Below are positions 1 to 11,725 of a stretch of DNA of 64,000 bases, one piece after another; the stretch's first letter is position 1, and every line of letters starts with the position of its first letter. This stretch comes from Aselliscus stoliczkanus (Eukaryota; Chordata; Mammalia; Chiroptera; Hipposideridae), in assembly GCA_033961575.1 (NCBI GenBank), contig CM066732.1, positions 75,926,687 to 75,990,686 on the forward strand, in the 5' to 3' direction. A program made the position numbers and the translations under genes. A model generated the notes under the pieces. It worked only from the letters and a program-made list of their open reading frames with translations. It made no database searches and was not told where the DNA came from.

Positions 1-3000
1 ACTACTTAGTTCTCGTAGAAAAGGCCGAGGCAGGAGAAGTGCTAATAATACACCAGAAAATAGTCCCAACCTTCCTAACTACAGAGTCATTACCACGAAG
101 TCAAGTGAGCAGTCAAAATCTCCAAATGTTGCTTCAAAACTTTCTCTCCAAGATAGTGAATCCAAGAGAAGAGGCAGGAAAAGACAATCTACAGGTATGA
201 AGAAGTCTAATTTAAACTATTCTTACCTAAAAAAATTAATTTGGTGCAAAGATTGAATGTTGAGATACTTCGGAGCTGGTTGAAAAAGTAGTATACCTGG
301 AACATTTTTATTCAAAAACACTCTGCTAAAAAAAAATTATTGTTGTTAACTGATTTGTGAAATGACTAACCTGGTTAGGGGCAATGTGTGGATTTACATT
401 TTAAGTAGAGAATTTAAACACCTGAATTCATATATGGACTATACTACCCTTTTCTATTAATTCATACACCTTAGATTTTATGAGAAAGCATTTTGCTTTA
501 AGAAAATTCTCCATCTAAAATTAAGATTTATAAAAATAATCTTTTACTTCATCATTGAGAATTTTCTATTATGCAAGATAATTTATGAAGAAATCCAGTT
601 TCCAGATCTGAAGAGGTAACTTTCCTAAGGATCTGTTTCAGGAAATAACTAGAGAATTGCTTACTTTTATTTTACTGTAGTTGAAAACATATTTTTATTA
701 AAATGGACTAAAAAGTCCACCAACTTTGTGTTCTAGAATTTTCTTTTGTGTTATACTCTTTTTATAATCTGTTCCCAATGAATGTTTAATTCAATTTGAA
801 ATTTTTAAGATCGAAATAATGAATATTGGGTCCAGATTTTCATATCTCAGAATATTAATTTAACATCTCCCTATATAGTGTCAAATTTGTTTGAATTTAG
901 TTTGTATTTATAATCTCTATTTAGCCTGTAATGATCAAATATTTTGCTTTGTCACCCCCTAAAATTATTTATTCAGAATCATCCCCTATGACACTGAATA
1001 GAAGGAGTTCAGGACGACAGGGAGGAGTTCATGAATTGTCTGCTTTTGAACAACTTGTTGTAGAATTGGTACGGCATGATGACAGCTGGCCTTTTTTGAA
1101 ACTCGTTTCTAAAATCCAGGTAATATTAGTAGACCTTATAAAATGTATTCATGTATATTACTTTCTTTAGTCTGCATGGCAATTTTGAGATAGTCCAAAC
1201 ACCTGTTAGTCACTTTGTACTTAAAAAAAAAAAAAAAAATACTTGGAAAGTTGGTTCCTATATTTAAAAACATGGAGCTAGCAGTCTCCTCAGTCCCTTC
1301 TAATCATGTGAATGATTCTTCTAAATGATGACATGTGTTGAAATAACCTCAATGTTTTTATTCTATGTAATGAATATGAATAGAGTTGATTTGACTGAGT
1401 ACCATTATTGGTATTTCTATTATTGTAAAACAATGATTCTCAAACGTCAGCATATGCCAGAATGACCTGGATAGCTTGTTAGAACACAGATTACTGGGTC
1501 CCACCTGAGAGTTCTTGCTTCACTAGGTCTGGGATGATGCCCAATCATCTGCGTTACTGACAAGTCCCCAGATGGTACCTTTGGTGCTGATCCAAAGACC
1601 ACAGTTTGAAAAACATTGATTTAAAAGATAGGTACTCTTAAATGATAGAGATGGCCTAATCCCCTAACTAAGGGATTAAAGATGGTGCTGTAGTTATTTA
1701 TACAGTTGACACTTGAGCAACACAGGTTTGAACTGCACAGGTCCACTTATATGTGGATTTTTTCCAATAAATATAGTGGAAAAATATTTGGAGACTTCTT
1801 AACTACCATGAAGCAATCATATCAATTACACTAAGCTACCATAAAGCAATCATATCTGTCAATAAATATGAATTTCTTTTGCACATTATCATTTCATTTT
1901 TGATAGCTGATATTAGTAATACGTGTAACATCCAGTGTTTTATATCATGTACGACAATATTGATGTAGGTACAAACAAACAATTCATCTTATAAACAGAT
2001 GACATAAACTTAACATAAACTACTGTATCAATACAATACAGTACTATATATTTCCTCTTCCTTATGATTTTCTTAATAACATTTTCTTTTCTCTAGCATA
2101 CTTTACTGTTAAAATACAGTACATAATATATATATAACATACAAAATAAATGTTAATTGACTGTTTATGTTATCGGTAAGGTTTCCAGTCAACAGTAGGA
2201 TATTAGTAGTTTTGGGGGAGTCAAAAGTTATACACAGATTTTCAACTACACAAGGGTCAGTGTCCCCTAACCCTCTAACCGTTGTTCAAGGGTGAACTGT
2301 GTGTGTGTGTCAAAATGTGATATGCTATAGCAGCAATAGGACAGTGTTATAGTAATATAATAGAAGTTATGTAATGGTCTTTCAGAAGTAGAGAAGAAAA
2401 GGAGATTGATTTGAGCATTTTAGAGGGAGGTAATAATAGAAATGAGAAACTTTTATTGAAGAACTAGTTGATCTGGTCGTTGAAGTAAAATGGAATTGCA
2501 ACAGTGTGACATGGCATAAGATATTTCAGGAATCGGTGATGATAAGTTAAAGATCCAGAAATGAGAATATGGGGAATGATGGTTAGTTTGAATGGAACAG
2601 ACTAGTTGGACACACTATATATATAAAGGGTCTCACTTGTCCGTGTTAGGTGAAGGTTTCTGAATGAAAAACTGACATCAGCAGAATTCTACTTTGAGAT
2701 TTCTAGAGCAAGAATATAAAGGATTAATTAACATTGAATAACATCTTATAAAAGTTAAACCTCAATTTGACTCATTTTTCCTGAGTAGTTTTTGTGTTGA
2801 ATTGTTTTGTTACATACATTTTATTCTTTATTACAAATGCAATAAATGCTCATTAAAGAAATTTTCATAAATACATATATGTATGTATCTATAGAGTCAG
2901 ACAGACAAAGCACACAAACAAAACCATAATCTTTTTCTTTTCACAGTAAATTGTTAACATTTTTTATAGTATCAAATAGGTTTGTACAGCATGAAGTAAC

Positions 3001-3557
3001 TGAAATGTATTATTGGTTTTAATGGAATAATAGTATTCAGAGAGTAATATGCACTTGCTTTTAAATGCAAAATCTTCATGTATTTGACCACTTACCTCTG
3101 ATAAACTTTATATAGGAGAGATAATATTTGAATTATTTTACAGGTTCCGGACTATTATGACATCATCAAAAAGCCCATTGCCTTAAATATAATTCGTGAA
3201 AAAGTGAACAAATGTGAATATAAATTAGCATGTAAGTAATTTTTCTCTGATAATTATTTTTTGTTTAAAGAGGTAGAGACTATTTTCCAGATATATAAAT
3301 AAAAATTATATTTATATATGGATGTACTTGCATTCTAATCTCATTTGTTTTTCTTTCTAGCTGAGTTTATTGATGATATTGAGTTAATGTTTTCGAACTG
3401 CTTTGAGTACAACCCTCGTAACACAAGTGAAGCAAAAGCTGGAACGAGGCTTCAAGCATTTTTTCATATTCAAGCTCAGAAACTTGGACTGCACATAACA
3501 CCTGGGAATGTGGATCAAGTTAGCACACCACCGGCTACAAAAAAGTCACGAATCTAA
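1..3557 (+). CDS. BAZ1A: BAZ1A (ACF1) 3' coding exons with C-terminal bromodomain, partial gene
   Basis: This is the 3' end of the gene for the large non-catalytic subunit of the ISWI complexes ACF and CHRAC, which space nucleosomes in the nucleus. Four coding exons are visible: 1-194, 977-1119, 3144-3231 and 3361-3557 (stop TAA 3555-3557). All introns are GT-AG and reading phase is kept across each junction. They encode the last 206 residues. Residues 1-64 are basic and Ser-rich (RRKGRGRRSANNTPENSP). A bromodomain spans about 86-190, with a WPF shelf at 102-104, the ZA-loop stretch VPDYYDIIKKP at 113-123, and NCFEYN at 154-159, whose Asn159 is the expected acetyl-lysine anchor. The tail ends KKSRI. 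The match to remembered human BAZ1A is near-continuous, so identity is secure. The upstream PHD, WAKZ and DDT regions lie outside the window. Intron 1120-3143 carries two DNA-transposon fossils. The gene appears intact. Confidence 0.96.
1432..1622 (+). mobile_element. MER5A-like hAT-Charlie MITE in a BAZ1A intron
   Basis: The segment opens TGATTCTCAAACGTCAGCAT and closes with CACAGTTTGAAAAACATTGAT, so its ends form imperfect inverted repeats. The interior (TCACTAGGTCTGGGATG) resembles remembered MER5A. This is an old eutherian non-autonomous DNA transposon lying in the intron 1120-3143. Confidence 0.75.
1703..2299 (+). mobile_element. Tigger-like non-autonomous DNA transposon in a BAZ1A intron
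   Basis: The ends are inverted repeats: CAGTTGACACTTGAGCAAC on the left and TTGTTCAAGGGTGAACTG on the right. The left end follows a TA, as expected for Tc1/mariner-type insertion. The interior is AT-rich and contains no open transposase frame. Family placement as Tigger-type is inferred from end sequence and size of about 600 bp. Confidence 0.7.
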
Positions 3558-4355
3558 TTTTGTCCTTCTAAAGGACATATTTGAGGAAAACAAATTGTTC
3601 ATGAAAATGAAACATTAAATCATGCTATAAAGCAGACGTTGTATAAAGCAATAACAACTGATTGACCACTTTGAAATGTGGCCTGCACTAGAGTCTCAAT
3701 TTTAATATTAAGCACTCAGGAGAATGTAGGAAAGATTTCCTTTGCTACAGTTTGTTCAGTATCTAATAAGTTTGATAGATGTATTGGATACAGTACTGGT
3801 TTACAGAGGCTTTTGTACATTTTGAGATCATTCATGTGTCCCAATATCTTGGAAAGTATTTTTTCACCTATGGTTTATTTTGTCATTGATGATTTTTCTT
3901 AGAAGTGTGGTATTAAGGAAGATTTATCTGCACAGGTAAATCTTCTGTTACAGCACAGGTTAGAAAAAGTGTGTATGTCTAAGAATTGTTTAATGAGCAC
4001 ATTCTTTCAACACTACACATGAATGAGTCCCATGTTATGTCCTTGAAGTGCTGTACCAGTGCTGGCTGGAGGTATTAAGTCTGAGTTTATTAACTAGATA
4101 TTTATTTAGCATTCAAAGTAATTTGTGAATTTGTTTTGTATTTATAAAATTTGTACCTGGAAAATGTTCTTTAATTTTTTAAACATTTTACTGTGTTTTT
4201 GTTTTATTTCTTTTAACTTCCTTAATGATCAGTCAATAAAAGGTAACACCCTCCCTTTTCCCTGACAGTTCTTCCAGTTTTACAGAACTGTTTTATAAGT
4301 TTCTATGTACAACTTTTTAAGTGTACAAATAAAATGATACATTTTTTTCAAGTAT
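3558..4355 (+). other. BAZ1A: BAZ1A 3' UTR
   Basis: This AT-rich, non-coding stretch follows the BAZ1A stop codon without a splice acceptor or recognisable repeat. It ends shortly after two poly(A) signals, AATAAA at 4235-4240 and AATAAA at 4328-4333. The second is followed by a T-rich tract suitable as a downstream element. The exact cleavage site is inferred. Confidence 0.75.
4328..4333 (+). promoter_or_regulatory. Distal poly(A) signal of BAZ1A
   Basis: A canonical AATAAA lies about 770 bases after the BAZ1A stop, followed within 15 bases by a T-rich run. A proximal AATAAA at 4235-4240 could give a shorter transcript. Use of either site is inferred from the motifs only. Confidence 0.6.
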
Positions 4356-4704
4356 TCTGAGTTTCTGGAATTTTTACAAATCAGAATAGGACTTCTACAC
4401 CTGTTACATACAGACCATAGGAACCACTGTTTTATTGTATCTGAATCTCAAGACCAGTAGTTTGCATCTCTTTTTGCCCAAACCCTCGAGGAGTAGGATG
4501 CATCCCATCAGTAACATGTTATGGAAAATAGGAAGTGCTATTTCTTAGGTGTCGAAGATACACAGGAGCCTCAGTTTGTAGGAGTGGCTGTTCCTTTTTA
4601 GGGTACAAAAGGCAGGTGTCCTCTCTAGGGATTTTTGGGATGTCCTATCCCCTATCCCCTATTTTCTCATCTAAAATCCTGAACATACTGTATTCTCATT
4701 TAAC
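4356..4704. other. Unique intergenic sequence downstream of BAZ1A
   Basis: No gene, RNA or repeat was recognised between the BAZ1A cleavage region and the first SINE. Confidence 0.5.
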
Positions 4705-4721
4705 TAGGTTCATGTATTTGG

Positions 4722-4860
4722 TTTTGTTGTTTCTCTGTTTTTTTTTGTTGTTGTTGTTGTTGTTTTTGAGGGCAGTGTCACTGACCCTCAGATGTGGGAC
4801 CGAACCGGGGCCGCTGGCTTCCCAAGCCAGCGCTTAACCACCACGCCACTCGGCCGGCCC
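4722..4860 (-). mobile_element. Short tRNA-derived SINE (A-tailed)
   Basis: Read on the minus strand it starts GGGCCGGCCGAGTGG, contains an A-box-like TGGCGTGGTGG and a B-box-like GGTTCGG, and ends CACTGCCCTC plus an A-rich tail. It is flanked by a perfect 17-bp target-site duplication, TAGGTTCATGTATTTGG, at 4705-4721 and 4861-4877, the mark of L1-driven retrotransposition. Confidence 0.93.
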
Positions 4861-5190
4861 TAGGTTCATGTATTTGGGAAGTTACCCTTCTTTACTTTCA
4901 TTTCTTTCTCAGATACTTTGAGATTATCAATTCTCTGGATTCTTTGCATGAATATGTTCATACCTATAAATTTTGGTAAATATGTAATCATTTCGTATGC
5001 CAATATCCAAATTTTTTAGGAAATTTTATATAATTGCATTTAAATATTCAGGAAGTAGTTCTAAAATATAATTACATTTTAAAATCTGATTAATATCCTT
5101 TATTTTTTAGTGTTAATAACAAGTAACTTCTTTTTGTTTTTCTAGACAGTAAACACTAAGAAGGAACCATTTCTGCCCCACTACTTACTG

Positions 5191-5270
5191 TTGGGTTGTC
5201 AGAAAAGTCATGACGTATTTTTCTATGTTTTTTGTTGCAAAAATGCATTATGACTTTTCCAATGACCCAA
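5191..5270 (+). mobile_element. 80-bp palindromic mariner MITE
   Basis: The left end TTGGGTTGTCAGAAAAGTCA and the right end TGACTTTTCCAATGACCCAA are inverted repeats. The right end is followed by TA. Two related copies occur at 10524 and 53778. It has no coding capacity and is probably a deletion derivative of a Tc1/mariner element. Confidence 0.85.
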
Positions 5271-5293
5271 TATTTAGTCTGAAAGTCAGTTTT

Positions 5294-5408
5294 TGTTTTT
5301 TTTGTTTTGTTTTTTTGAGGGCAGTGTCACTGGCCCTCATATGTGGGACCCGAACCGGGGCCGCTGGCTTCCGAGGCCAGCGCTTAACCACTGCGCCACT
5401 CGGCGGGC
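5294..5408 (-). mobile_element. Short tRNA-derived SINE (A-tailed)
   Basis: A minus-strand SINE of the same head type, with a G-interrupted A-tail. The duplication CTGAAAGTCAGTTT flanks it at 5279-5293 and 5409-5423. It lies only a few bases beyond the 5191 MITE. Confidence 0.93.
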
Positions 5409-5423
5409 CTGAAAGTCAGTTTT

Positions 5424-7540
5424 AAAACTTGCAGTTTATCTTATATGTTGCCTTTTTAGACCCAGTTAAAATAAGATACTGCCATTTAACCTGCCCAGCC
5501 AGATTGTCTTATACACAAAAATCATCATTTATTCCCATACATATCTGCAGTAATTGAAATTTTATACAATAAGGTTAATACAAGGATGTATGGTAGTGGC
5601 TGAGCATGTAATGTTGACATGACCAGGAAAGCACTCAGCGTTATTTGACTTCTATTTTGCTTTAATGTTTTTCTTCAAGGAGAAAGGACTATATAATGGA
5701 ATAAGTAGAACAAAGACATAAAGCCCAAGATAATGAAGGAGACATGTCAATCAGCTGGGTACCTCATACTGAGTTCACTCTCTAAGCCCAGATAAATTAT
5801 ATTTCTAAGAGTACTTGATTTGTAATTGCAAGAGAGTGCCAGAAGGGAAAGAAATGAACACATTGTGTTACATGCCATGCCCATTAATAGAAAAGCATAT
5901 ATCCTTTGTACCTAATAACTATGGGAAATGCTTTTTATGTTAATTAGGGCAATTCTGTACGGTTTCTGTTATTCTCTCCATTTTTCAAATGAGGTTTAGA
6001 CTCAGATGGATTTTTTTTCTTAAATGCTTGCCCAATATTACATTGTAAATGGCACTTGGCTGTTCCATCTTTCCATTACTAAGTTACCTCCAGGAAGATG
6101 AGAAATATGCAGATTTATTTTTGTGTACAATATAAAAGGGTGGACAAAAGGGAAAATATATGGGAGAATGTGTACGTGTATTCATGTCAGATAATAGCCT
6201 ACATCACATTTTTTGGAGCAATATTCTTGTAAGCACATGCTTCTTTTTTTATCTGTAGTTTCTGAAGATCTCTATTCTCATACTCTTTAGCCATGTGCTC
6301 AGAATGTGTACATGAGTGCTGAAAAAGCTGCTGTCTTCCAAACTTTGAACTTAGTTCCCATGTATATTTGGCCACAGAGCCAATTAATATTGGCGGTAGG
6401 GTCTTTAGTACTATTTAAGCATATGCAGAAATGCGTTAGAAGCAGAAATTTAATACGTATGCCAAGGTAACAGTTCTTCCAATATAGTTCATTCTCACAC
6501 CTGTTTCTCACGTGTTAAAATATTAAAATTTTTTAGGTTTTTTTTCTTGAGAGAATAGGAGGTATGGTGAATTTCACACGTGGGTACATTGTTTGATTTC
6601 AAAAAAAAAAAAAATGGACCAAGTGCTCAGGTTAATTTTTCTAACACCAAGAAGATTGTGCTTACATATTCCCTATTAGCCTTTATATGCACTGTTCAAG
6701 GCGCTCACAGTGTTAAGATATCAAAGCAAACCTCTAGATTAGAATAGAGATGCAGGAACATCAGTGTATAAGTAATTTAAAGGGATGCGAATGACTAGCA
6801 ACCTTTCAATCTTTCTGTTCATTCTTTTCTCAGTAAAAGTTTTGTCTTGGGAGCCAGTAGCCCTTTCTGTCAAGGAAGTTTGACAAAATATATTCAGTGT
6901 ATTGATGAATAAATATCTAAAATTTAAGATTGTGATTTAAGCCTTTGATCTAATCAGTATTAGAGGTATATTTAATACTCCATTCCCCAGTAAAATGAAA
7001 AATTAATGAATGGTCATTTATCCAAAAGATAGAAAACAAATATATAGAATAGAAATAAACTTGGTATATAATTTTTCAGATAATTTTCTTCAGCAAAAAT
7101 GGGATCAGGGTATATCAATCATTTTAAGCAGCTTTTTCACTTAGTGTAATACACATAGTGTGGATACCTATATTCATTTATGCACTGTCCAGTATTCCAT
7201 TGTATCTGGGACTCACCTCGTTTGGAACCCTTCTCTCAGATATCCTAGTCCTGCATTTATTTAACCAGTTACCTGATACCAATTAGGTTATATAATTTCC
7301 TTGGGATATTTTGGCTAACTATAATTAACTCTCGTTAGTAATCATTTTTAGGTATATAATAGCTGATCTAATGACCAGAAGAGTGACAAACTAAAAAGTG
7401 GATAATGGGGCAGTATAGCATTTCTACAGCTAATAGGCATTTAATTTTTAATATTTTCCAGCCATGGTTTCTTGTGGTATTTCCTCTTTTGCTTTATCGC
7501 TTGCACTTTTTACTGTTTAGTCCCCACAATCCGTTAGGAC
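5424..7540. other. Unique AT-rich intergenic sequence
   Basis: No convincing gene or recognised repeat is visible in this stretch of about 2.1 kb. Short open frames such as 6299-6511 have no recognisable homology or splice structure. Confidence 0.45.
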
Positions 7541-7769
7541 AAATTTTCTGTAAAAGTCCAGATAGGAAATATTTAAGGCTTTGCCAGCCAGCATCTCTAC
7601 CATAGCTATTCAGCTCTGCCATTGGAGCACAAAAGCAGCCAGAGACAATACATAAACTAAGGTGTGGCTGTGTTACAGTAAAACATCTTTTTTCTACACT
7701 ATAACTTTTATTTACAAAAACAAGTGGTGGACTACATTTGGCCTGCATGCTGTAGTTTGCTGATCCCTG
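7541..7769. mobile_element. MER1-group hAT-Charlie MITE fragment
   Basis: Contains the typical strings TCTGTAAAAGTCCAGATAGG and, near the right end, TAGTTTGCTGATCCCTG, which read as the two ends of a non-autonomous hAT-Charlie element. Exact subfamily is not determined. Confidence 0.7.
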
Positions 7770-8125
7770 ATCTGGAATAAATAATGATAGAATTTAAACA
7801 AAGGTATTTTACAAACAGGAAGAACTCTTCATTCCTTTCGCTAGTCCTTACTCTGCTTACTCTGTAAAAGTAGAGTCATCTGGATGCTCATCTTTGGTTC
7901 TCTTTTATTCTAGGTCCATACATTGTCCCTGAGTGACAGCATACAGTCCTGTGCTGAGTCAGCAGCCACCTTACACTGGTCCGCGGGGTCTGCTCATGAA
8001 GGAGGAATTGCTACTGGATTTGACATCCTGCTGTAAACAACTACAAACTGGACAAGCAGTGTCAACAAACTTTTCATACCTTCGACAATAGGCAGTGTAG
8101 ACCAATGCAAGATCTCCCTATTACT

Positions 8126-8276
8126 GGGCCAGCCGAGTGGCTCAGTTGGTTAAGATCTTGCTCAAGAGCGCGAGCTCTGAGCAACAGGGTTGCTGGTTGG
8201 ATTCCCGGCCCGAGCTGAGCAGCTGCTGAGCTGCCAAAAAGTAGCAGGATGGCTCAGCTAAAAAAAAAAAAAAAAA
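8126..8276 (+). mobile_element. tRNA-derived SINE, second head type (CTCAGTTGGTTAAG)
   Basis: The head GGGCCAGCCGAGTGGCTCAG is followed by GCTCAAGAGCGCGAGCTC, a B-box-like GGTTGGATTCCC, a second GATGGCTCAGCT and an A-tail. A perfect 14-bp duplication, ATCTCCCTATTACT, flanks it at 8112-8125 and 8277-8290. It differs from the GGCGC head family in the anticodon-arm region and is closer to the dimeric SINE at 41818. Confidence 0.9.
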
Positions 8277-8290
8277 ATCTCCCTATTACT

Positions 8291-8584
8291 AGTTTTCTTC
8301 CTAAATAACAAAAGTTAACAACTCAATTTCTTGTTTATACATTTCCTTTCCCCATTAACCTACAAAGGGTTTAGCTTGGCCTGTGCAGTCCGACACCGTT
8401 CTGTCAGCCTTGTCTATCACGTCCCACCACCCCGTCTATATATTGGTTCCTGTCATCCTGGACTTCGTTGTTTCTGTTATTAGGACTTTTCTAACCCCAT
8501 GCCTTTACACTGGCTGTGCCTTCCACCTGAAATGTCTTGCTACCACCACTTCAGCAGCTGGTTTGGTTAAAAACACCCAGAACA
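8291..8584 (+). mobile_element. Possible L2 fragment
   Basis: The phrases TTACACTGGCTGTGCCTTCC and GAAATGTCTTGC recall the 3' part of L2. The match is weak. Confidence 0.4.
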
Positions 8585-8880
8585 GAGTTTCCTTTAGAGA
8601 TGATAAAAAGTTCTCAAAATGGAGAGTTGTGATGGTTGCATGAAAGTATGAATGTACTTAATGCCACTGAATCATACACTTAAAAAATAGTTAAAATGGA
8701 GGGCCAGCCGAGTGGCCCTGGTTCGGGTCCCACATATGAGGGCCAGTGACACTGCCCTCAAAAAAAAAAAAAAAGTTAAGATGGACAGTTTTATGTTGTG
8801 TATATTTTACCACAATTAATTTTTAAAATGGCAAATTTTATGTTGTGTATATTTTACCATGATAAAATATATAAATTTAA
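8585..8880 (+). mobile_element. Old L1 3'-end fragment, split by a SINE
   Basis: Strings such as GAGAGTTGTGATGGTTGCAT and GTGTATATTTTACCACAATT are typical of old mammalian L1 3' ends. The last part occurs twice (8795-8820 and 8840-8865). A SINE at 8701 interrupts it. Confidence 0.7.
8701..8774 (+). mobile_element. Internally deleted short SINE
   Basis: GGGCCAGCCGAGTGG joins directly to CCCTGGTTCGGGTCCC, so the A-box and anticodon-arm region is missing while the 5' start, B box and A-tail are present. Flanks AGTTAAAATGGA (8689-8700) and AGTTAAGATGGA (8775-8786) are a one-mismatch target-site duplication. Confidence 0.85.
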
Positions 8881-9222
8881 AACATCCAGAAATGCTAACT
8901 AAAACACAGTGAGCATCTATTTCAATTCATAGTTGAGTGCACAAGAGAGTGGTTGAAAAAACATTTGACAGTGACATGATCTGAAGCTGTAGCTATCCTG
9001 GTGAGAGTGAGCAGCAGCTGAAGATGGTCTTAATACTACAGAGGCTTGGTTATAAAAACTACATGGAGATAAGCCCTGGGGCTCATTCAAATCAGAGTTG
9101 AATTGGAAACCCATATAAAATCAAAACCTTCATAGGGCTATATACCTTTATTAAAAATGTAGACTGGGGGAAAAAAATCTGCCAATATGTGGTCCAAAAT
9201 CTATAAGGAGAAAAACAACTAT

Positions 9223-9265
9223 AAAAAGTGATGCTTAAGAAAAAAAAAAAAAAAAGTGATGCTTA
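9223..9265 (+). mobile_element. Tail-only retroinsertion (A-tract between target-site duplications)
   Basis: The 15-bp sequence AAAAAGTGATGCTTA occurs at 9223-9237 and again at 9251-9265. Between the copies lies only AG plus a run of A (9238-9250). The arrangement is that of a retroposon truncated to its poly(A) tail. A slippage-type tandem duplication is the alternative. Confidence 0.6.
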
Positions 9266-9524
9266 GGACTCAAAGATGGTTACCATGGTGACTATCAGGC
9301 ATATTTCCCTGTTGTTCCCTATGTTGACTAGGTCAGACAAATATAAATATTGCCTTCTGCAGTTATAATAGAGTCTTAGCTACTGCCCGAACAAGCTAGT
9401 GAAGATTTGTGCTGATTTCTTTGGTTCCATTTATGGTGTTCATAATTGGACCCTTAATGCTTTTTTGGAATTCTTTTTTCATTTGCAGTGTTTATTTTAT
9501 TTTTTGCTACGTCACATATCATAA
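9266..9524 (+). pseudogene. LETM2: LETM2 retrocopy, upstream segment
   Basis: Around 9395-9470, two frames read KICADFF and LVPFMVFIIGP, which match the LETM1/LETM2 transmembrane region (CVDFF-RLVPFMVFLIVP). A few bases are missing between them. Weaker similarity runs back to about 9285. The segment stops where a minus-strand LINE begins. The next residues of the same protein family resume at about 13385, so a LINE appears to have split one intronless copy. LETM2 is a mitochondrial inner-membrane protein; this copy cannot make it. Confidence 0.6.
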
Positions 9525-10420
9525 TTTTTTTATTTTTCAATTACAGTTGACATTCAACATTATTTTATATTAGTTTCAGGTATACAACATAGTAGACACG
9601 TAATTTACAAAGTGATCTCCCAGTTAGTCTAGTACGCATATGGTACTATACATAGTTATTACAATATTATTCACTGTATTTACTATGCTGTACTTTACAT
9701 CCCCATGATTATTTTGTAACTACCAATTTGTACTTTTAATCCCTTCCCCTTTTTCAACCATCCCCCAACTGCCCTCCCATCTGGGAACCATCGAAATGTT
9801 TTCTGTATGAGTTTCTTTCTGTTTTGTTTATTCATTTGTTTTGTTTTGTTTTAGATTCTACATATGAGTGAAATCATATGAAATTTTCTTTTTCTGTCTG
9901 CCTTATTTCACTTAGCATAATATCCTCTAGGTCCATCCATGTTGTTGCATATAGCAAGATTTCATTTTCTTTTCTGACTAATATTCCGTTGTATATATGT
10001 ACCACTCTTCTCTACCCATTCACCTGTTAATGGAAACATGAATTATCTCCATATCTTGGCTATTGTAAATAACGTTGCAATGAATATATGGGCGCATATA
10101 TCTTTTCAAGTTAGTGTTTTGGGTTTTACAGATAAATACCCAGAAGTGGAATTGCTAGGTCCTTCTTTGTGTCTTGTCCTACCCTTGGTTTTAAAGACTT
10201 TTTCTGGTATAAATATTGCTATTCCAGCTTTCATTGTAGTTTGTTTCTTTTTTCATGAAATATCTTATTCAATCCCTTTACTTTCAGTCTATGTGTGTTT
10301 TTTGATCTGAAGCGAGTCTCTTGGATGCAGCATATGTAAAGGTCTTGTTTTCCTATCCATTCAGCCACCCTATATTTTTTTTATTGGAGCACTTAGTCAT
10401 TTACATTTAAAGTAATTGTT

Positions 10421-10499
10421 TGGCCTGGGAAGCCAGCAGCCCCGGTTCAGGTCCCACATATGAGGGCCAATGACACTGCCCTCAAAAAATAAAAAAAAT
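10421..10499 (+). mobile_element. 5'-truncated short SINE nested in LINE copy A
   Basis: It begins inside the anticodon arm (TGGCCTGGGAAGCCAGC) and continues to CACTGCCCTC and an A-rich tail. AAAGTAATTGTT at 10409-10420 and about 10500-10511 is its target-site duplication, so the 5' end was lost during insertion. Confidence 0.88.
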
Positions 10500-10523
10500 A
10501 AAGTAATTGTTCATAGATATGTA

Positions 10524-10603
10524 TTGGATCGTCAAAAAAGTCATGACGCATTTTTACAATGAAAAACATAGAAAAATACGTCATGACATTTCTGATGATC
10601 CAA
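10524..10603 (-). mobile_element. 80-bp palindromic mariner MITE nested in LINE copy A
   Basis: TTGGATCGTC at the left and GATGATCCAA at the right are inverted repeats flanked on both sides by TA. Reverse-complementing it aligns it end to end with the 5191 copy, including the core CTATGTTTT. It postdates the LINE it sits in. Confidence 0.88.
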
Positions 10604-11273
10604 TAGTTATTGCCTTTTTATTATTCATATTTTTTATCTTCTTCTTAAGGTAGTTTGGTGGTAATTAACTCCTATAGCCTTTTCTTGTTTGGGACGTTCT
10701 TTATCTGTCCTTTAAATGTAAATGATAGCTTTGCAGGGTAGAGCAATCTTGGTTATAGGTCCTTGATTTTCATCACTGAATTTTTCTTGCCAGTTCCTTC
10801 TGACCTGCAAAGTTTCTGTTGTGAAATCAACTGAGTGTCTTATGGGAGCTCCCCTGTGGGTTATTAACTGATTTTCTCTTACTGCTTTTAAGATTCTCCC
10901 TTTGTCTTTAACCCTTGGCATTTTAATTATGATGTGTCCTGGTGTGAGCCTGTTTGGGTTCATCTTGTTTGGGACTCTCTGTACTTCCTGAGCTCATATG
11001 TCTATTTCCTTCGCCACATTGGAAGTTTTCCGTCATTATTCTTTCAAATACGTTTTCAGTTCCTTGCTCTAACTTCTTCTGGTACCCCTATGATATGAAT
11101 GTTGGTACATTTGATGTTGTCCCAGGGGCCCCTTAAAATATCCTCATTTTGCGGGAAGGGGTTCTTTTTCATTTTTGTTGATCTGATTAGATATTTCCTG
11201 CTACCTTATCTTCCAAATCGCTGATTCAATCCTCTGCTTCATCTAATCTGTTGATTCCCTCCAATGTGTTCTT

Positions 11274-11725
11274 TTTTTTTTTTTTTTTTTTTTTAAAGAT
11301 TTTATTGGGGAATTGGTGGAGGGGAACAGCGTTGGGGAATCGGGGAAGGGGAACAGACAAGTTGCCGTCTTCTTGTTCTTCAGTTTTAGTTGCGGAGGAT
11401 GTTGCTTCACGGTTGGTATCGTCATTGCTCTTCCCGGATGAGGCAAATCGGCCGCTGGCCTCTGGATGTCGCTCATCGCGGCTATTGGCAGCTCACGCTG
11501 GCTGCCAGCCGCTCACGCTGGCTGTGGGCCACTCACTGCAACCTATGGCAGCCCACTGCAGCAGGGGCTGCAGCCCACACCATCACCGGGGCTCGCACAG
11601 CCCAGCTCCAGGTGGAGCTGTTGTTAGCTGTAGAGGGCAGTGTCACTGGCCCTCATGTGGGATCCGAACCGGGGCCGCTGGCTTCCCAAAACCAGCGCTT
11701 AACCAATGCGCCACTCGGCCGGCCC
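11274..11725 (-). mobile_element. Long composite SINE nested in LINE copy A
   Basis: On the minus strand it has the GGGCCGGCCGAGTGGCGC head, then a CAGC-rich body of about 330 bp with internally repeated CAGCCAGCGTGAGC units, then a C-rich stretch ending CCAATAAAATCTTT and poly(A). TCCAATGTGTTCTT at 11260-11273 and 11726-11739 is the target-site duplication. The long open frames across it are composition artefacts. Confidence 0.93.
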
